This document shows positions 43,003 through 56,474 of a stretch of 64,000 nucleotides of DNA, one piece after another (positions within the stretch are counted from its first letter, which is position 1; every line of letters starts with the position of its first letter). This DNA comes from Aquatica leii. Its lineage: Eukaryota > Arthropoda > Insecta > Coleoptera > Lampyridae. A model generated the notes under the pieces. The model had not been told where the DNA came from. It was given only the letters and a program-made list of their open reading frames with translations, and did not search any database. The translations under genes and the position numbers were made by a program. The stretch lies in assembly GCA_035610365.1 (NCBI GenBank), contig CM069432.1, positions 114,037,529 through 114,101,528 of the forward strand, in the 5' to 3' direction.

Positions 43003-46000
43003 TTACGAGTCATTTTTTACGTTTCTATCTTTTAAATTTGGAAAGAAGGCTTCGATTGGCAAAATTGGATCATCGGTAGACAAAGTAAAATAACTAGGCA
43101 CTATTCGAGTATTTGGAGATACCGATTTGAAAAGTCCTGGCGTTTCATATTCTTTATGAGCAGATGACGTCAAATCGGAGACTCTTTGCGATTGCAAAAG
43201 TGCATCGTTTTTCATTAACTCTGTATTAGAATATTCTTCATTATATTCTTCATCTTCTTTTTGATCAATTTGTAACACTTTGTCTTGAATGGTGTTTGTA
43301 GATATATCCGAATGTGTATAACTTAAAGTTGTTTCGGAAACTTTTTCAATTGCTTCTTCTTCATTGGAAGTTTGTGATTTTTCTGGGACATTTGTACGAT
43401 TATACTTACCATAAATTCTTTGTTTTAGACTAACAGGTGGTGGACGTCTTAAATTTGAAAATATATTTGGTTTTATTGATAATTTTTGTGTAGTAGTATA
43501 TGCTTCGGTTGTGGTTTTTTGTCTGCCAAACGGCCTGAGTCTTGTATTTACTTTCTTTTCAATTATTATTTCACTGTTTGTACTATGTCTGGGTTCTTTC
43601 GGCGTAAACTTACTTCTTTCAGTTGGTTCTTCATCTTGATACTGGATACTTGGTTTCCTGCTACGACTTGGAAAACGTCCTCTCACTGATTCAGTTGTAG
43701 ATCGAGGTGCCTCAGTTGAAGACGTAGAGGAGTATTGATTTAACCGTTGCCTGTATTCTTTCACGCTAAACCGTGGTCGATTTTTATTTTCGTAAATAGG
43801 TCGAGTTCGTATTCGATGAGTTTTTTGAGAACCAGAATTCTCTGTTATTGTAGTTAAAGGTAAAGCTGTGGTAACGTCTATATTCGTATTTTCGCTTTCT
43901 TTATTATAAACTTCTTGTATAGTTATTGCATCTTTTGTTGATTCAAAATGATTAGTTTGGTCAAAGTGATGATCTAATAACGTGGCACGCGTTGTTATTA
44001 TTGTGGGTTGAGTTTCAATTATAGTTGTAATTGTCGGTTGGCGTATTTTATGCCTAATTGCTGTTGTAGTTTCAGTAGTTGTGGTAGTAGTTGGTTCTAT
44101 TCGCTCATAATCACTTGATGAATCTTCTTTTTTCGTTTCGTAGTTTTCATACGTTTTGGAATAATGCTCAAGGTTTGATGGGTTTTCTAAGTTTTCTGCT
44201 TCTAATTTAACATTTTCATGATTGTCTGGATTCTGTGATTCCTGAACTACTTCGGAATTTACAAATGTTTCTCTAACCGGTTGCATTACAGAATAAGAAA
44301 ATGTCTCTGTCAGTTTATGATTTGTTGGTAGTTCTTCCGCTACTTCTTTAGTAGCTGTTGGTCGTATTCTATGATTTTCATACTTTATTCTGTGTTTATG
44401 ACGGGTTGTTGATGTTTGAACTTGTGGTATTTCGGTAGTTGTGGTAGTGGTTGTAGTTAAATGCGTGGTACGTACTCTTGAAGGTCTTCTTCTTCGTTTT
44501 GGTTTTTGAGTTTCATCAAAATGACTGTGTTCTTCAGAACTTTGTGATTTAATGAAACTATAATCTTCTGTCGGTAAAGGTTCTTCTGTAGTAGTACGGT
44601 GTAAAGGACGACGGCGACGTTGACTAGGAGGGCGAGGTCTTTGCGATTGCCAATCCCGAACGGGAGGTAACGTTGTTGGAGGTGTTGTATGCACAGGTTC
44701 TTCAACGTACTGATAAACTTGTTTTTCATCATTTATAACCGTAATCTCATTTGGAAATTCGGTATTTCCGGAACTCGTTGGAACCGAAAAAATTGTAGGG
44801 GTTTCTGGTTTTCCAACTATAGGATAATGAGTAGAAACTTCTTTAATATCGAAATAATTTGGATTAACTGTTGAATGTTCATTTGCGTGCTGTCTATTGC
44901 GTAAATTTAGTTTTGAATAAATTGAGGCTACTTCGTTTTGAGTAGAAGACGTTGGTACCGAACTATCAGGTCTGTATGGTGTTGGTAGAAACACAAAGTT
45001 TGTTTGTGGAGATTGTTCGTTAATAGGCGGTGATTTTATAACGGATGGTTTGGTTGAAAAGAATAATGGAGGGGATTCTTGCCATTGTTTATCTTCTGTT
45101 ACTTCATATGTTGGGAAATGTGGCGCTTCACTTACTTTTTTAACTGATTCGTGTTTGTGGGTTTCAAAAATAGAGATTGGTTGTACTTCGATTTGCTTTT
45201 TGGAATGATGTATTTTTGATTTAATTGGTTGACTTATTTCGTATGAGAAAATTTTAGTGTCTTCTATAGGCTTGTGTTCTTGAATGTACTCTTCATTTGG
45301 GTTGTAATTGTTTGGTACGCTGTTATGGAAAACATTCAATTTTTCTTTTGTTACTTGAATTTCAACAGGTTCACGATCTGAACTTAGTTGAGAATGAAAT
45401 TGAAATTGAGATGCTTCGAATGCTGGCGGTAATTGCACAACAATATTATCCGGCACTGTTCTGTCTTTATGTTTACCAATTACAAGTGTAGGATTATTTA
45501 TAGTTGCAGCTGGTTCCGTTGCAACTGTTGGTCGCTCTTTGGGTTTTTGGGTTTTTGGTTTTTCTTTTGTCGTTTGATGTTCTTTGTATGGAGGTGGTAC
45601 TAGGTTTCTGGTGTACTCATCGTTTTGGTTAAAGAAGTTATTTCCTTCAATTTGTATTGGATTTCTGTTTTGAAGTAGATACGTTTGTACAGGTATATGT
45701 TGTAACATTACGTCATTTGTTCCATGTAATACTGCAAATGGTTTTTTTGTGAAGCCAGGCGGGTGATTATAAAACGCAAATGTTCCTACAACAACGTTAT
45801 GGTATTTATGCATCCATTGATGATTGTGTAACATTACCTATTGCCGCAGAAGGCGCCGGAATAATCACTTCGTTTCTCATGCTGTGTGAAAAAACAGGCC
45901 CATGCGATCCTCTTATCGGCCTAGGTACCATATGTAGCATATGTTTATTTGGAATGGGAATTCTTAATGGACTTCCTTTGTATCCTAACGGAGTTAAAGG

Positions 46001-46472
46001 AATGTGGGGACCGTGTGTGTGAGTCAAATGAAACGGCTTTTGATGCTTCTGATGCTGACTGTTTTTACCTGTTAAAAAAAGTATTATGTTTTATTATTTT
46101 AATATGTATATTTACCTGAAGATTTATTGTTATTATTAATATTGTTGTTTGATGAACTTGCTGCTTGAGTTGCTGTAATTGTTTGATACGGTTTTGTTGA
46201 AGTACTTGTAGGTGGTGTGTATACTGGGGGTGGTGGTTGAGCTTTTATAGGTTCACTGTTTTCATTATTTTGTGTAGGATTTTTATATAAAGTAATTTCA
46301 TCCTCAATTTCATGCTGGGAATTGCCAATAATCGGTCTCCAACCGTCTGACGTCATAGATAAAGGGTCCTACAAAATAAAACCTTAATTTTTTATCAACA
46401 AAAGAAAGGAGATAGTACTTACATGCATAGAGCTTCCCTTTGCGTTTTGCGTAGAAAAACATAATACAGTAG
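43003..46472 (-). CDS. Large secreted, Thr/Pro/Glu-rich disordered protein, 5' end not found
   Basis: I do not recognise the family. Four exons on the minus strand: 46423-46472, 46116-46368, 45838-46068 and 43003-45785, all GT-AG with matching phases. The first seen exon begins within a codon and encodes TVLCFSTQNAKG, which looks like the end of a signal peptide, so the start codon lies in an exon further upstream. The visible part is about 1105 residues: a His/Pro-rich N-terminal third (THGPHIPLTPLGYKG, FAFYNHPPGFTKKPF), then long low-complexity sequence with TTTTTT clusters (TTHLTTTTTTTTEIPQ), RRR patches (SQRRRRPLHRTTTEE) and many Glu. No transmembrane helix or folded domain is apparent. 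Thr clusters suggest mucin-like glycosylation; an extracellular-matrix or cuticle role is inference. It converges on TRIP4. Confidence 0.85.
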
Positions 46473-48090
46473 CTGCAACAAAAATACGATATAAATTACT
46501 TCACTGTATATTTTAAAAATCATTAAATAAAATATTAAGACGCTCAATTTGTTACTAGTTTTAAATTTAATTAAAAGAAAGTACTTAATATAATTACGTA
46601 ATTTTGTTCGGTTATACGTATGTAGGACAGGAAAGTGATGAGAATTTTAGAAATATTGCTTTATGTTTAATGTGTACATTAAATTAAATTAAATAGTTAT
46701 TTACATATTTAACGTATATTGTATTTATATGATAATTTGGTTCTCAGAATGTAAAGTTGTAAAAATTGTTTAAAGACATTGTTTCCAAATATTCGGTTTA
46801 AAAATAATTAGAAATATTTTACTGAAGCAGGATAGTTAGTGACAATGATTATACACATATGTATATTACTCCGATTAGCAGATTGCATGTACAAAGTGTG
46901 GACAACTATAACAAATCGAAAAAAAGATTACTATGAGATAACGTCAATTGATGCAACTTTTATGCTAATAAAGCAGAAATAATTGTTTATTAGGATAGAT
47001 AAATTAAGTTTAAATTCATTTTTTATTAAGTAATAATAAGAATGTGTTTTTCAAGTTTTAATGTTGAAATTGCCTTTCTGCAGCATTTTTCATCAACCGC
47101 CACTGATAATACCTCAAGAAGATGCGAATAACATAAAATGACATATATCTTGTGCGAATAAACCTGTATTCTGGTACACACACCACTACCTTGGAAAAAA
47201 GACTGATAGGTGATAACTAATGCTGGGAAAATATACAAATTGCATATAAAGTGCATACATGCATATTCTGACATAATTCTATAAATAAGCGATTTTCGAA
47301 ATTAAATCGCAAAAAGTGAAATCGACTGTGGTTCTCATGAAGGGGGTTAAACTTATTGAATTGAGTTAATAAAATAATTTGTTGCCATTCTCATTTTAAT
47401 TAAAGGTTTAAAAAGCAAAGTATTGTTTTATATTAGCAATTTTTTTCATTCAAATGTTCATTAGAACTGTGTCAAAATACCAAAACAAAGCGCCGTTATT
47501 CTCAAGAAGTGAATTAATAATATGATTAGAACTATACTATATCTCTTTTGACAGTTTGCAACAAAAAGGTAAGTCTTGTTTTATGTCTAATAGTTTTATT
47601 CTCATCAACAATATATTTATTTTTATATTTCCAATCAAAAATTAAACCACTTGATAAAAAACTGAAATGAAAATATTTGTAATACACTGAAACCTCTAAA
47701 TTGCAGTTACAAAATTGTTGTAAAAATGATCGTTAAGGTACAAATAAATTTAAAAAAAATGTTATTTTTGTGCCTTCTCTATTACAATAAATCAAAAATA
47801 CAAAAAGTATAAATTACAAGTTAATTCGATACTTCATGCATTCAGCAATCAAAAACTATGTCAAAAATTAAAAAAACAAAACATTTTTAACATTTTGTAA
47901 AATTTTAGATATATAAGTAGGCTATTAAATTAAAAAAAAATTTTTTAATTGCAGTTCTAAATTCTTGTTTGAAAAACTTTAGATTTACATTTGGTTAAAT
48001 CAAGGTTAAAATTTAAACAAACATAATTTAATTAATAATTAAATTACAATTTAGTGCATAGATATTTAATACATTTTCTTTGTTAATTTT
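46473..48090. other. Probable intron of the secreted-protein gene, nothing recognised
   Basis: AT-rich sequence without coding similarity. The missing first exon should lie here or beyond, but no convincing ATG with a signal-peptide start and donor site was seen. Confidence 0.5.
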
Positions 48091-51043
48091 TGTCTACGTA
48101 AATCAAGCACGTGTTACAAGACAGTCCGCGCAAGATGGTCTCGGGCGTTGCTTGGAGCATTACACAGGTTGAAGAGCATCACTGTAAACTGCCACAAACC
48201 AGTTCCATTTTTCACGATTTTTGGGTTGCAATTCTATTACCAGTAACCACTCTTTAAATCTAACACTGATATCCTGACAGGGTGTCTAACGTATCGTCAG
48301 TTCTCGGTAAAGCTGTTCTTTTTGGTCACGTCGTTAAGCTGTGTGTAGTCTACGCAAAACTTTGTTGTACCGTCATTTTTTTTACGAGTACCACTGGGGA
48401 CACCCATAGGCTATGTGAAGGTTCAATCACACCTCCTTTTTCCATAGCTATAATAATTTGTTCGGCTTCTTCTATTTTTGCCAAAGGAAGTCGGTATGGA
48501 TGTTATCGTATCGGCCCAGCGTCACCGGGATTAATTTTATACTTCACCAAGCTAATTCTTCGTTTGGAACCACTCTCCAGCGCGAACACATCTTGATACT
48601 ACTGGATCAACATTTTAACTTTAGCCAGCTGGTCTTGTTTGAGATATTGGCATTTGGAGGTGGGCTCTTCTCCGGCGACGTATCTTTGTTAAAATTTACG
48701 CATTTCACAATTTGAGATACTGGCGTGCATTGGCCTAGTACGCTCTTCTTTTTTAACGTTACTGGATCTGCGTTGACGTTTAAGATCCTTACTGGTATCG
48801 TGTTTTTCACTCGTACTAAAGTATTGCTAACGATTAGTTCTTTTTCAACTAAGTCGCTCGCTGTTGGTTCAATCGTACGAATGTAGCTTTCCCGGAGACT
48901 TCCATCCAGGCGTCCCATCACCGCACGTGAAGGCAGACTTACGTCTTTACTCAATAAGACTCGCACGGCTGCTTTTTCTGACGAATGAAAAGGAATTTAT
49001 TCACTGTCGATCTTCAGGACATCGTTCTTCATATCCAAATGGAACCCATACTTCTTCTGTGATGTCGGCTACCATTACTTGATGATCGAATACACAATTT
49101 CCCAAAACAATGGTTACCTTGACGAGTCCGTGGGTAGGTATTTCTTTGCCTATTTTCTCGTAATATGTCCGGACGAATGATGGTTTTCGTCGCTCCCGTG
49201 TCAACCAGTAACTGAACACTTCTTCCATTGATCTTGCCATCGAGATAAATATTGTGTAATTGCTCTAGAGGCGATGCCATTTGAATGGCAATCTTCGGAA
49301 CATAACTAGATGAGATTAACTTTTGTCTCTTTTGGTCAACTGGTTCCAAATTTTTGAGTGCTCTTCTTGTTTTCTTCTTGGTTTTAGTACGATGTCGTAC
49401 GATTCCCGAAGTATTCGTCGCTTTCTAGTGTCTGCGCGGGTACTTCTGCAGCACAGCGGAGTTTATGACCGACTCGTTGCGATACGTGTTTTGCTGTTTC
49501 AAACTGCAAGGCACTAAAGCGTCATTCAACGTCTTGTTTAAGATGAGCATTTCCATATCTCATTTCTAAATGTAAAATTAAGAGTTCGTAATTTTCTTGT
49601 AGGTGGTCAGGAACAGTCTGCAAGATTCTATGGGCTTCTCCACGTTAGGAGAAACTTGTGATCGGTTTCTTTCCGATGGTCCATTATTAAACCTTCGTTC
49701 GAGACGCTTTCTTTACTATGGCAATTCACTTGATTTATTTTTTCTTCATGCAGTTTCATTCTGTCTCCTGTTGCTTTTATTTTGTCATTCATAAATTCGT
49801 ATATTTCTTCTTTTAAATTTAACATATACATATTTACATTCCTCAATACCATATTTGTATTAATATCTAGTAATATAAAATATACAACATTGTAGTTGAT
49901 TGTACGTTGACTTAATAGTTAGAATGTTAATATTGCGCTTTGTAGATTTCATAGAAATTCGTATAGACGCATTTTTCATAATTATATTCTTATTAATACC
50001 TAGTAATATAAAATGTACATATAACATTGTAGTTCATTGTACGTTGACCTAAAAGGCAGAATACCAATCTTGCGCTTTTTGTAGATCAAAAATATCAAAC
50101 TCACCAACTGCTTTTACACAAAGATGTAATTGAGAGTTCAGCTTCGTATTAGTTTTTACTAGCGATTACTCGTATAAGTTCATGTATTTTTAAAAACCAT
50201 TTGAAAATAAACTTAAATATATCTACTTAGGTTTCCTCTTGAACAATTTTAATTTAGTTTTCTATACTAACTTGTATTTGCTCCTCAATAGTCTTTATTT
50301 GATTTTCACTGTTCGTTCGTATTTCTTCTTTTAAGCGTTTAGAATTTTCTAACAATTTTTCTTCTATTGTTCTAGTATTTTCTTCCATTTTTGGAGAATG
50401 TTTGGACAGTTGTTCTTTCATATTTTTATTCATCGATTCTTGACTATCTTTTATTGATTCGAGAAACAACACTAAATTTTAATAACGTTTGATTCTTTAC
50501 TTCTTTAACAAACTGAATTACACTCTATAAACAAACAAACGCTAATCGCGAACTAAACAGTTGTTTATTTACACAACATCAACGTTTTCAAATGGTTTCG
50601 ATTACCGCACACTTGTATCACCATCGTAACGAATTTTAAAAACTAATTTATTTATAACTAAATATTTACACGTTTATAACTACACGTAACTAAATAAATC
50701 TAACGATATTTAAGAATAACACACTAATTTATATATTACTATCACTAGTGCGCACTTTTTAATGTTATCTAAAACTGTTACTTGTTTGTGCTAACAACAC
50801 GTACGCGACGTATTTATGTTTTGCGGGCATTTATCTTCACACACGGTAATAACTTATTTATTTTAAACCGACAAAATCTTCTCTATTTCATTAAAAAAAC
50901 TGACAAATGCTTCCTGTGAACCGTTTTTATATATTTCTGTGCTCTATCTCGAGAATTTTCTACATCTTTCGATAAATGTTCTGGAAGTTGACAATAACTT
51001 TGTGAACGTTCTCGAAGTTGACAATAACTTCGTGAACGTTTCA
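48091..51043 (-). mobile_element. Truncated fossil Gypsy element, same family as the young copy at 9050
   Basis: Reading the minus strand from 51043: an LTR of about 418 bases (51043 to about 50626) beginning TGAAACGTTCACG, a leader, the coiled-coil part of gag near 50250-50470, the rest of gag, protease wording INGRSVQLLVDTGATKTIIR near 49200, and reverse transcriptase up to about the region of the catalytic motif, where it stops near 48091. The wording is close to the young copy throughout. The 3' third, including the macro-domain region, and the second LTR are absent. It is broken, with many breaks, and clearly older. The outer flank is atat, the same word as the young copy's target. Confidence 0.88.
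50626..51043 (-). repeat. 5' LTR of the fossil Gypsy element
   Basis: It runs on the minus strand from TGAAACGTTC to about ATTCGTTACG. Near its outer edge a unit of about 30 bases (GTTCTGGAAGTTGACAATAA on the plus strand) is present twice in tandem. It diverges widely from the young LTR but keeps both ends. Confidence 0.75.
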
Positions 51044-51047
51044 ATAT

Positions 51048-53310
51048 TCATATATTAAATTACAAGCTATTCTAAAAAAGTAAAGTTGTGGCAGTTGTTG
51101 ATTTGACATCCGTTTCTTAAAACTCTGTAACCTTTGGTTTCATGATAACATCTTAAAGTCACTTGAACTAAAGTTTATTTTGATGGTTTATTTTATATAA
51201 AGGTTATTAAGTTACTATCGACTAGTTCTTACAAAAGGCACTTTAAAACATGTTGAAACCGCTCGTAAGTGCAACATCGTAGTATGAATAATTTAAAAAA
51301 AATACCTAAAAAACACCTGAAATAAAACACAATGAAAAACATTTGTCAAAAATAATTTACTCGTACATAGAAACACTGTACTCATATTAAATTTTTATAA
51401 GGTATGTAAGCGATATGTATGTATCTGTTGAAATAAGAAGCACCTATTAATATTTGTAAATTTTTAATATGAATGAATACATCTATGAGAGCTGAGATTC
51501 TTTGAGAGAATAGAAAAAACGATAAATCTAGTATAATTTTATTTTCCTTATATAATTGCAAAGAACCTAATTTCATTATTTTATACATTGCACGTTGCGA
51601 CAACTATTACGATACGTATGTATGTACATGCAATAAAAATCATAAATAGCTAAGTACGAAGACTGCCATACTCCGCTCTACTCTTGCTTGCTACCCTCTA
51701 AATTTTTTCACATTGCAAAAAAATTACAGTGATTTCACATCATTTAACTACTGTGATTATACTCGTAAAACTTTTAAACCATTTTTTTGCTTCGTTTGAA
51801 ATTTTTTTTCAACCAAATTTATGAAATAAATATCTTAATGAAACGACCAATTCTGATTTTGAGTGTGTAAGGGGGTGTCTCGGGCCCACTTGATTAATAA
51901 CTTCCTTTTATAATCACTTTATTCATAATTCATAACACAAAATACTTAATGGATTTCTAACTGTTAACGTTTTTTTACATAACATAACACAATAACATAA
52001 TGATCGTTGTGTCTCTTGTCCTTTGTCACCACTCGTGCATGCGTGAATTTAAAAAAAAGTATCTCACAAGTAAATATTACAAAAGAAATATTTGTAGTTA
52101 TGTAAATAAGGAATTTACTGCACAAAACCCGAACCCAATCGGTTAAGAAATATTCTCAGAAAATGGATTAGAAGTTTTACATTCTGTAAAATTAGGTTAC
52201 AAATTATATTGCTATAAAGCAAAAATAATTCAGTGCATTTAAAATCTATAGTTATATCTGTAAATAGTACGATTCTGCACGAATTAATTAATTCGGAAAA
52301 TACTAGTGATAAATGCTGAACGATACAAACGAACGCGTAAATACTAGACGATCTCGAGCGTATTATTAAATAGAATGTCATTCGTATTTGAATTTCGCGC
52401 TGCTTTAGTGCCCAATAAAATAGTATATTCTACGTCACTGTAAGTACCGGTACGACTTGTGTTAGTCCCTCAACATCTATTTTTGTTAGTCCCCAACTAG
52501 CCCGGTTACAAGTCTTATACAGTGTTTCCGAATTTCAATGCTCACCATTGTTATCTCGGTTATTAGAAGACATAGAGCAACGGTTAAATGGAGAATGTTT
52601 TGCAAAAACAAGATTATATATTTTTTTAATACCGTGTTACTGCATAATATATTTGTTTAAATGTGTTTTTTTTTGTAACTAAATGTTTATTTTGTTACAT
52701 CTACGTTTTTCCTTAAGTTATAATAAAATTAAACTTGTAAGTATAGCAAATTTTTTACATAATAAATTATGAGAGATAAAGAAGAAACTAGACTTACTTT
52801 TACAGTATTTAACGAAGCTGAAGCTAATTAAAAGATATATCGGATTTAAAAAAAATAAAAGTAATCATATTTTAAAAAAGCTAAGCTTTGACTAATTCTG
52901 ATGCAATTATGTACTAGTGGGGACACGGGTAAACGTCTACTATCATAAACTCCTTTTTGAACCGTGCAACATACTAATCACTAACCATAATAGGTGATTG
53001 CTAGATATTAAAAACTTTTGTGTTCTGTACAAAAAAGTCATTTTGATTATTATTTATTTTAAATTATAATTACACGCAAAATTACAAATGGTGCATGTTC
53101 CAAAAAGATGTTAAAACACATTTTCATTATTAACCTATTTGTCAATTTGCAGCATATGCTGATTGGTTTGTTTCTTGATTTTATTTTGTATGAATGTGTA
53201 TTGTTTGTTGATATATTGTTTTATTAGTAACTTTAATTTTATGACTTATGGACTCTGATATGCATCTTTCCGCCACCATTGACGAATTTCACCTTCAATG
53301 CCTGTAGAAA
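51048..53310. other. AT-rich sequence, no gene seen
   Basis: No coding similarity is seen. Frames of 60-90 residues occur but read as random AT-rich sequence. Confidence 0.5.
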
Positions 53311-53317
53311 ACATTCA

Positions 53318-53452
53318 AGGATGGAATCGGGCCGGGCAAGCCGGACTTTGATAGAAGTCCGGCCCGGCCCGTCCCGAACCTGAAAACTGTATAACCGGCC
53401 CAAAACTCGGCCCGATTTTGGGACAATAATTTGGGCCAGGTCACAAAGCACG
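53318..53452. repeat. GC-rich palindromic cluster
   Basis: Words such as GGGCCGGGC, CCGGCCC and GGCCCGAT recur in both orientations. CGGGCCGGGCAAGCCGGACTT and AAGTCCGGCCCGGCCCG form a hairpin around GATAG. This contrasts with AT-rich surroundings and looks like the subterminal region of a DNA transposon, possibly hAT; the partner end was not found. Confidence 0.55.
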
Positions 53453-53935
53453 ATTTTTTAATCTGTAAACTGTTGTACGATAAAGTTGTTACTTGCCGGT
53501 AACCTACGATCTGAGCTATAGCTCTTTCGAATGCTAGAAAAGACTTTGATTGTATTTTTTAGATCGAGCATTACGTTGACTTTGGAATATAGTCGTCTCG
53601 AAAAGTTTTGCTTTTTGGAGCGACCTAAAAAACAGATAGACGACGCAAGTGAACCAAGTATTTGTTAAACAGTTACTAAATCTGTATAAAACAAATACAA
53701 AATTATACAGATATATTTACAAAATCAATTTTTATAGTAAAAAACGTATTTACGCCGTTTAATTAACTACAGCTACAGTTTTTATACATATATAACAAAA
53801 CCTAACACCCAACAAAAGATAGATGACTTAGCTAATCCCATACTTCGTGGTCTCCCTTATAAAATTGCTTACATATTCGTATTTATGTACTTATTTGATA
53901 CGAAATTCTGACAAAACAGTTTAAATCGAGTGTAG
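53453..53935. other. AT-rich sequence, no gene seen
   Basis: Nothing recognised between the GC-rich cluster and the AAGCTT-rich patch. Confidence 0.5.
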
Positions 53936-53939
53936 GTAT

Positions 53940-54100
53940 TCACAGGCTTGGATTGGTTTTCAAAAGCTTGGCTTGAAATTTGAAATCAAGTCAAGCTTTC
54001 GAAAAATTAAGTCAAGTTCAATATTAGCTTAGTCAAGCTGTTACAGATCAAGCTTTCACCAAGCTTTCAAGCTAAATAATATTAGCTTGATGTAAAATTT
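53940..54100. repeat. CAAGCTT-rich patch
   Basis: The words AAGCTT, CAAGTC and CTTGG recur in about 160 bases (five AAGCTT). The word usage recalls the ends of the element at 20237-22134, but the terminal sequence CCCAGATAGCAC is not present, so kinship is unproven. Confidence 0.4.
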
Positions 54101-56470
54101 ATATCTCAAAATAAAGTTTACCGAAGGAAATTTACACAAGTCATTTTAGCAAACACCGCCAACTAAAGAAATCAAAACAAAAATTAAGTAAGTTGTCTGA
54201 GTTCTAAGAATGCTAACTTTATAATTTATACTTCTTACATTGCAACTTTCATTGTTTATTTAGCTGAAGACTTGTTACAACCGCATATAAGCATTATTGA
54301 GTACACAAACTACAGTTAAGTTAGGTCAGTGTAAATACGAAGAAATAAAAATTGTTGTTTGCTGTAATTATTTTACTTACAATCTATTTTGTGGGTAACG
54401 GATAATTAAAGAGAACTATAATTAACGCAAGACATTAAAATTCTAAATCCGGGTTTGCAGATCATCTCTAAAGACATTCTTTGTTAAGAGTAGCCGGGTA
54501 CTTATTTTGGTTTGAAAAATTGAGAAATTGGCTATTTTATTAGGAATTTATGATATTGTATCTTTTCTTAATATCACATCTACTGTTGTTCTCACAACAA
54601 TATCAAAAAGGTTTTATTTTGAGTTTTTTTCGGCTGAAGATCCATATAACAATGTTGAAATATTACTCAATTTTCTGTTACTAGAAAACTTCTTTACACA
54701 TTGTTTTTTGTAATGAAAATTTGCACCAATATGATACAATTTTTATATTTCACATCTTTCACTTTTAAATTCTACAGTTCGTCAATTCGGCAGATTCCAA
54801 AAATCACAAAGACTTTTTTTAAGTAAATTTGAATATACTTCGATACTTCGTCAGGACCTTCTATTAAAAACTAAAGCTTTGAAATTTCATCGTTTGTAAA
54901 TACATGAAGTAGGAGAGACACACATTTTCAGTTATTATGCGCTGCCGTTCTCCAGTTAGTCGTCGTGGTTCTGCTACGCCTAGCTGCGTATCCACCATAT
55001 GACCCTTTAATCTTTTCGCACGACAATACAAAAAACTCCACGTTTTCCGGCACCAAATTTTAAAAAGGCACATGTGCATTCTATGCAAGCATAATTTACA
55101 GTGTGGCAATAATTCCCACTTTTCCAAAAATGGATTTTGCGTATTAAAAAGAAAAATGTATTCTCAACATAATGTAATTATAAAATAAACTTAGGCGTTA
55201 CGCGGTGTTAACACGGGTTTGGACATTTTTTTTAAGTAGGTACCCACCTACTAATCACCAGTGAGTTAAGCATGTTGGGCTAATTTTTATTTGAGTTGAA
55301 ATGCCGGTTTAACCGTATGTTGCTTTTTGTATAATCTTATTAAGACTAATTAAAATTTGAGTAGTCATTAAATTTCACAAAATTTTATACCGATTTATGC
55401 AATTCCGTAAATTTTTGTGGAATTTAATAAAACTGTAAAATTGTTTTCCTTCAACAATTTGAATGCTATTATCATAGAATATATATTTATTTTTGTTTTA
55501 AACATGGTACTGTTGTAAGGTATTGTGAAGCGCTGTCTTTGACGCAGTCTAACCCCATATTTTATTTTTTCTTATAATTATTAGTTATCTATAATATTAT
55601 AAAGATCAGTGGACATACCTAATAAAATCATGTTTCTGTGCTTCCGTCCGTTTTGTTGTATTTTACAAGTATAATAATCTACCCGAATTTTTTTTTCCGG
55701 TCTAGGCCAGTAAAGTGTATTAGAACTTTATAACTGGAAGTTGGCACTAATAATTATTAATTTTTTACGGCAGTCATTTATGTTACTTTTATTAATATAA
55801 ACCAGTACCTGTGTTATTGTTTAAAATAACTCTAACAAACGTTCTTAGAACAAATATAATAAGTTTTATATATCTTACAATTGCTAAAAACAATAATGGT
55901 TTTATTTTCATACAAGTTAAATTGCAATGAAATTATTTAGGTAATTGTTAAATAAATTTAAAAAACAATTGAATTTTGCCATTACAGGTTACAGTTTTAT
56001 CAACATAACATTAATTAACAAATTTGTATAAAGGTTATCACAAAAAAAGTTGTGACTAATAATACAAATGACTATTTTAAACAAACTCATCACAACATTA
56101 CCTTATAATAATTTTATTAGATATAATAATGAATGTCACTAAATGTCTTCTTTTAGGGTTAAATCTTGAGGAGAGAATCAAAAGTTTAATATATTATACG
56201 CTCCGAAAGTTAACATTTATATCTAGTAATGTAAATAATTATAGAATAAGATTGAATATTTTAATATCAATGTTTAAGCGAAATATTTTAAAATGTTACA
56301 AAAACGGTTTTAATTTTTTTTTATATAATAAATATCTTGCTGATTGAGGATTAATTTTTTTGCAATTGTATTATATTCCAGAAATTGTAGATTTTTTTTT
56401 AAAAGACAAATGGCAAATTTAACATAAAATTAAAGAAATACAATGTTCACAAATGTTTTATTTGAAATAA
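54101..56470. other. AT-rich sequence, no gene seen
   Basis: I find no convincing coding similarity on either strand. A Cys-containing minus-strand frame at 54864-55127 was considered and not accepted. Confidence 0.5.
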
Positions 56471-56474
56471 AGTT

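Noticed and set aside
53239-53451. Minus-strand frame of 70 residues through the GC-rich cluster
   Set aside because: It is a by-product of palindromic GC-rich repeats, and nothing in it resembles a known domain.
54864-55127. Minus-strand frame with several Cys and His, considered as a FLYWCH or similar zinc finger
   Set aside because: The spacing of Cys, His and aromatic residues does not fit FLYWCH, THAP or C2H2 patterns.
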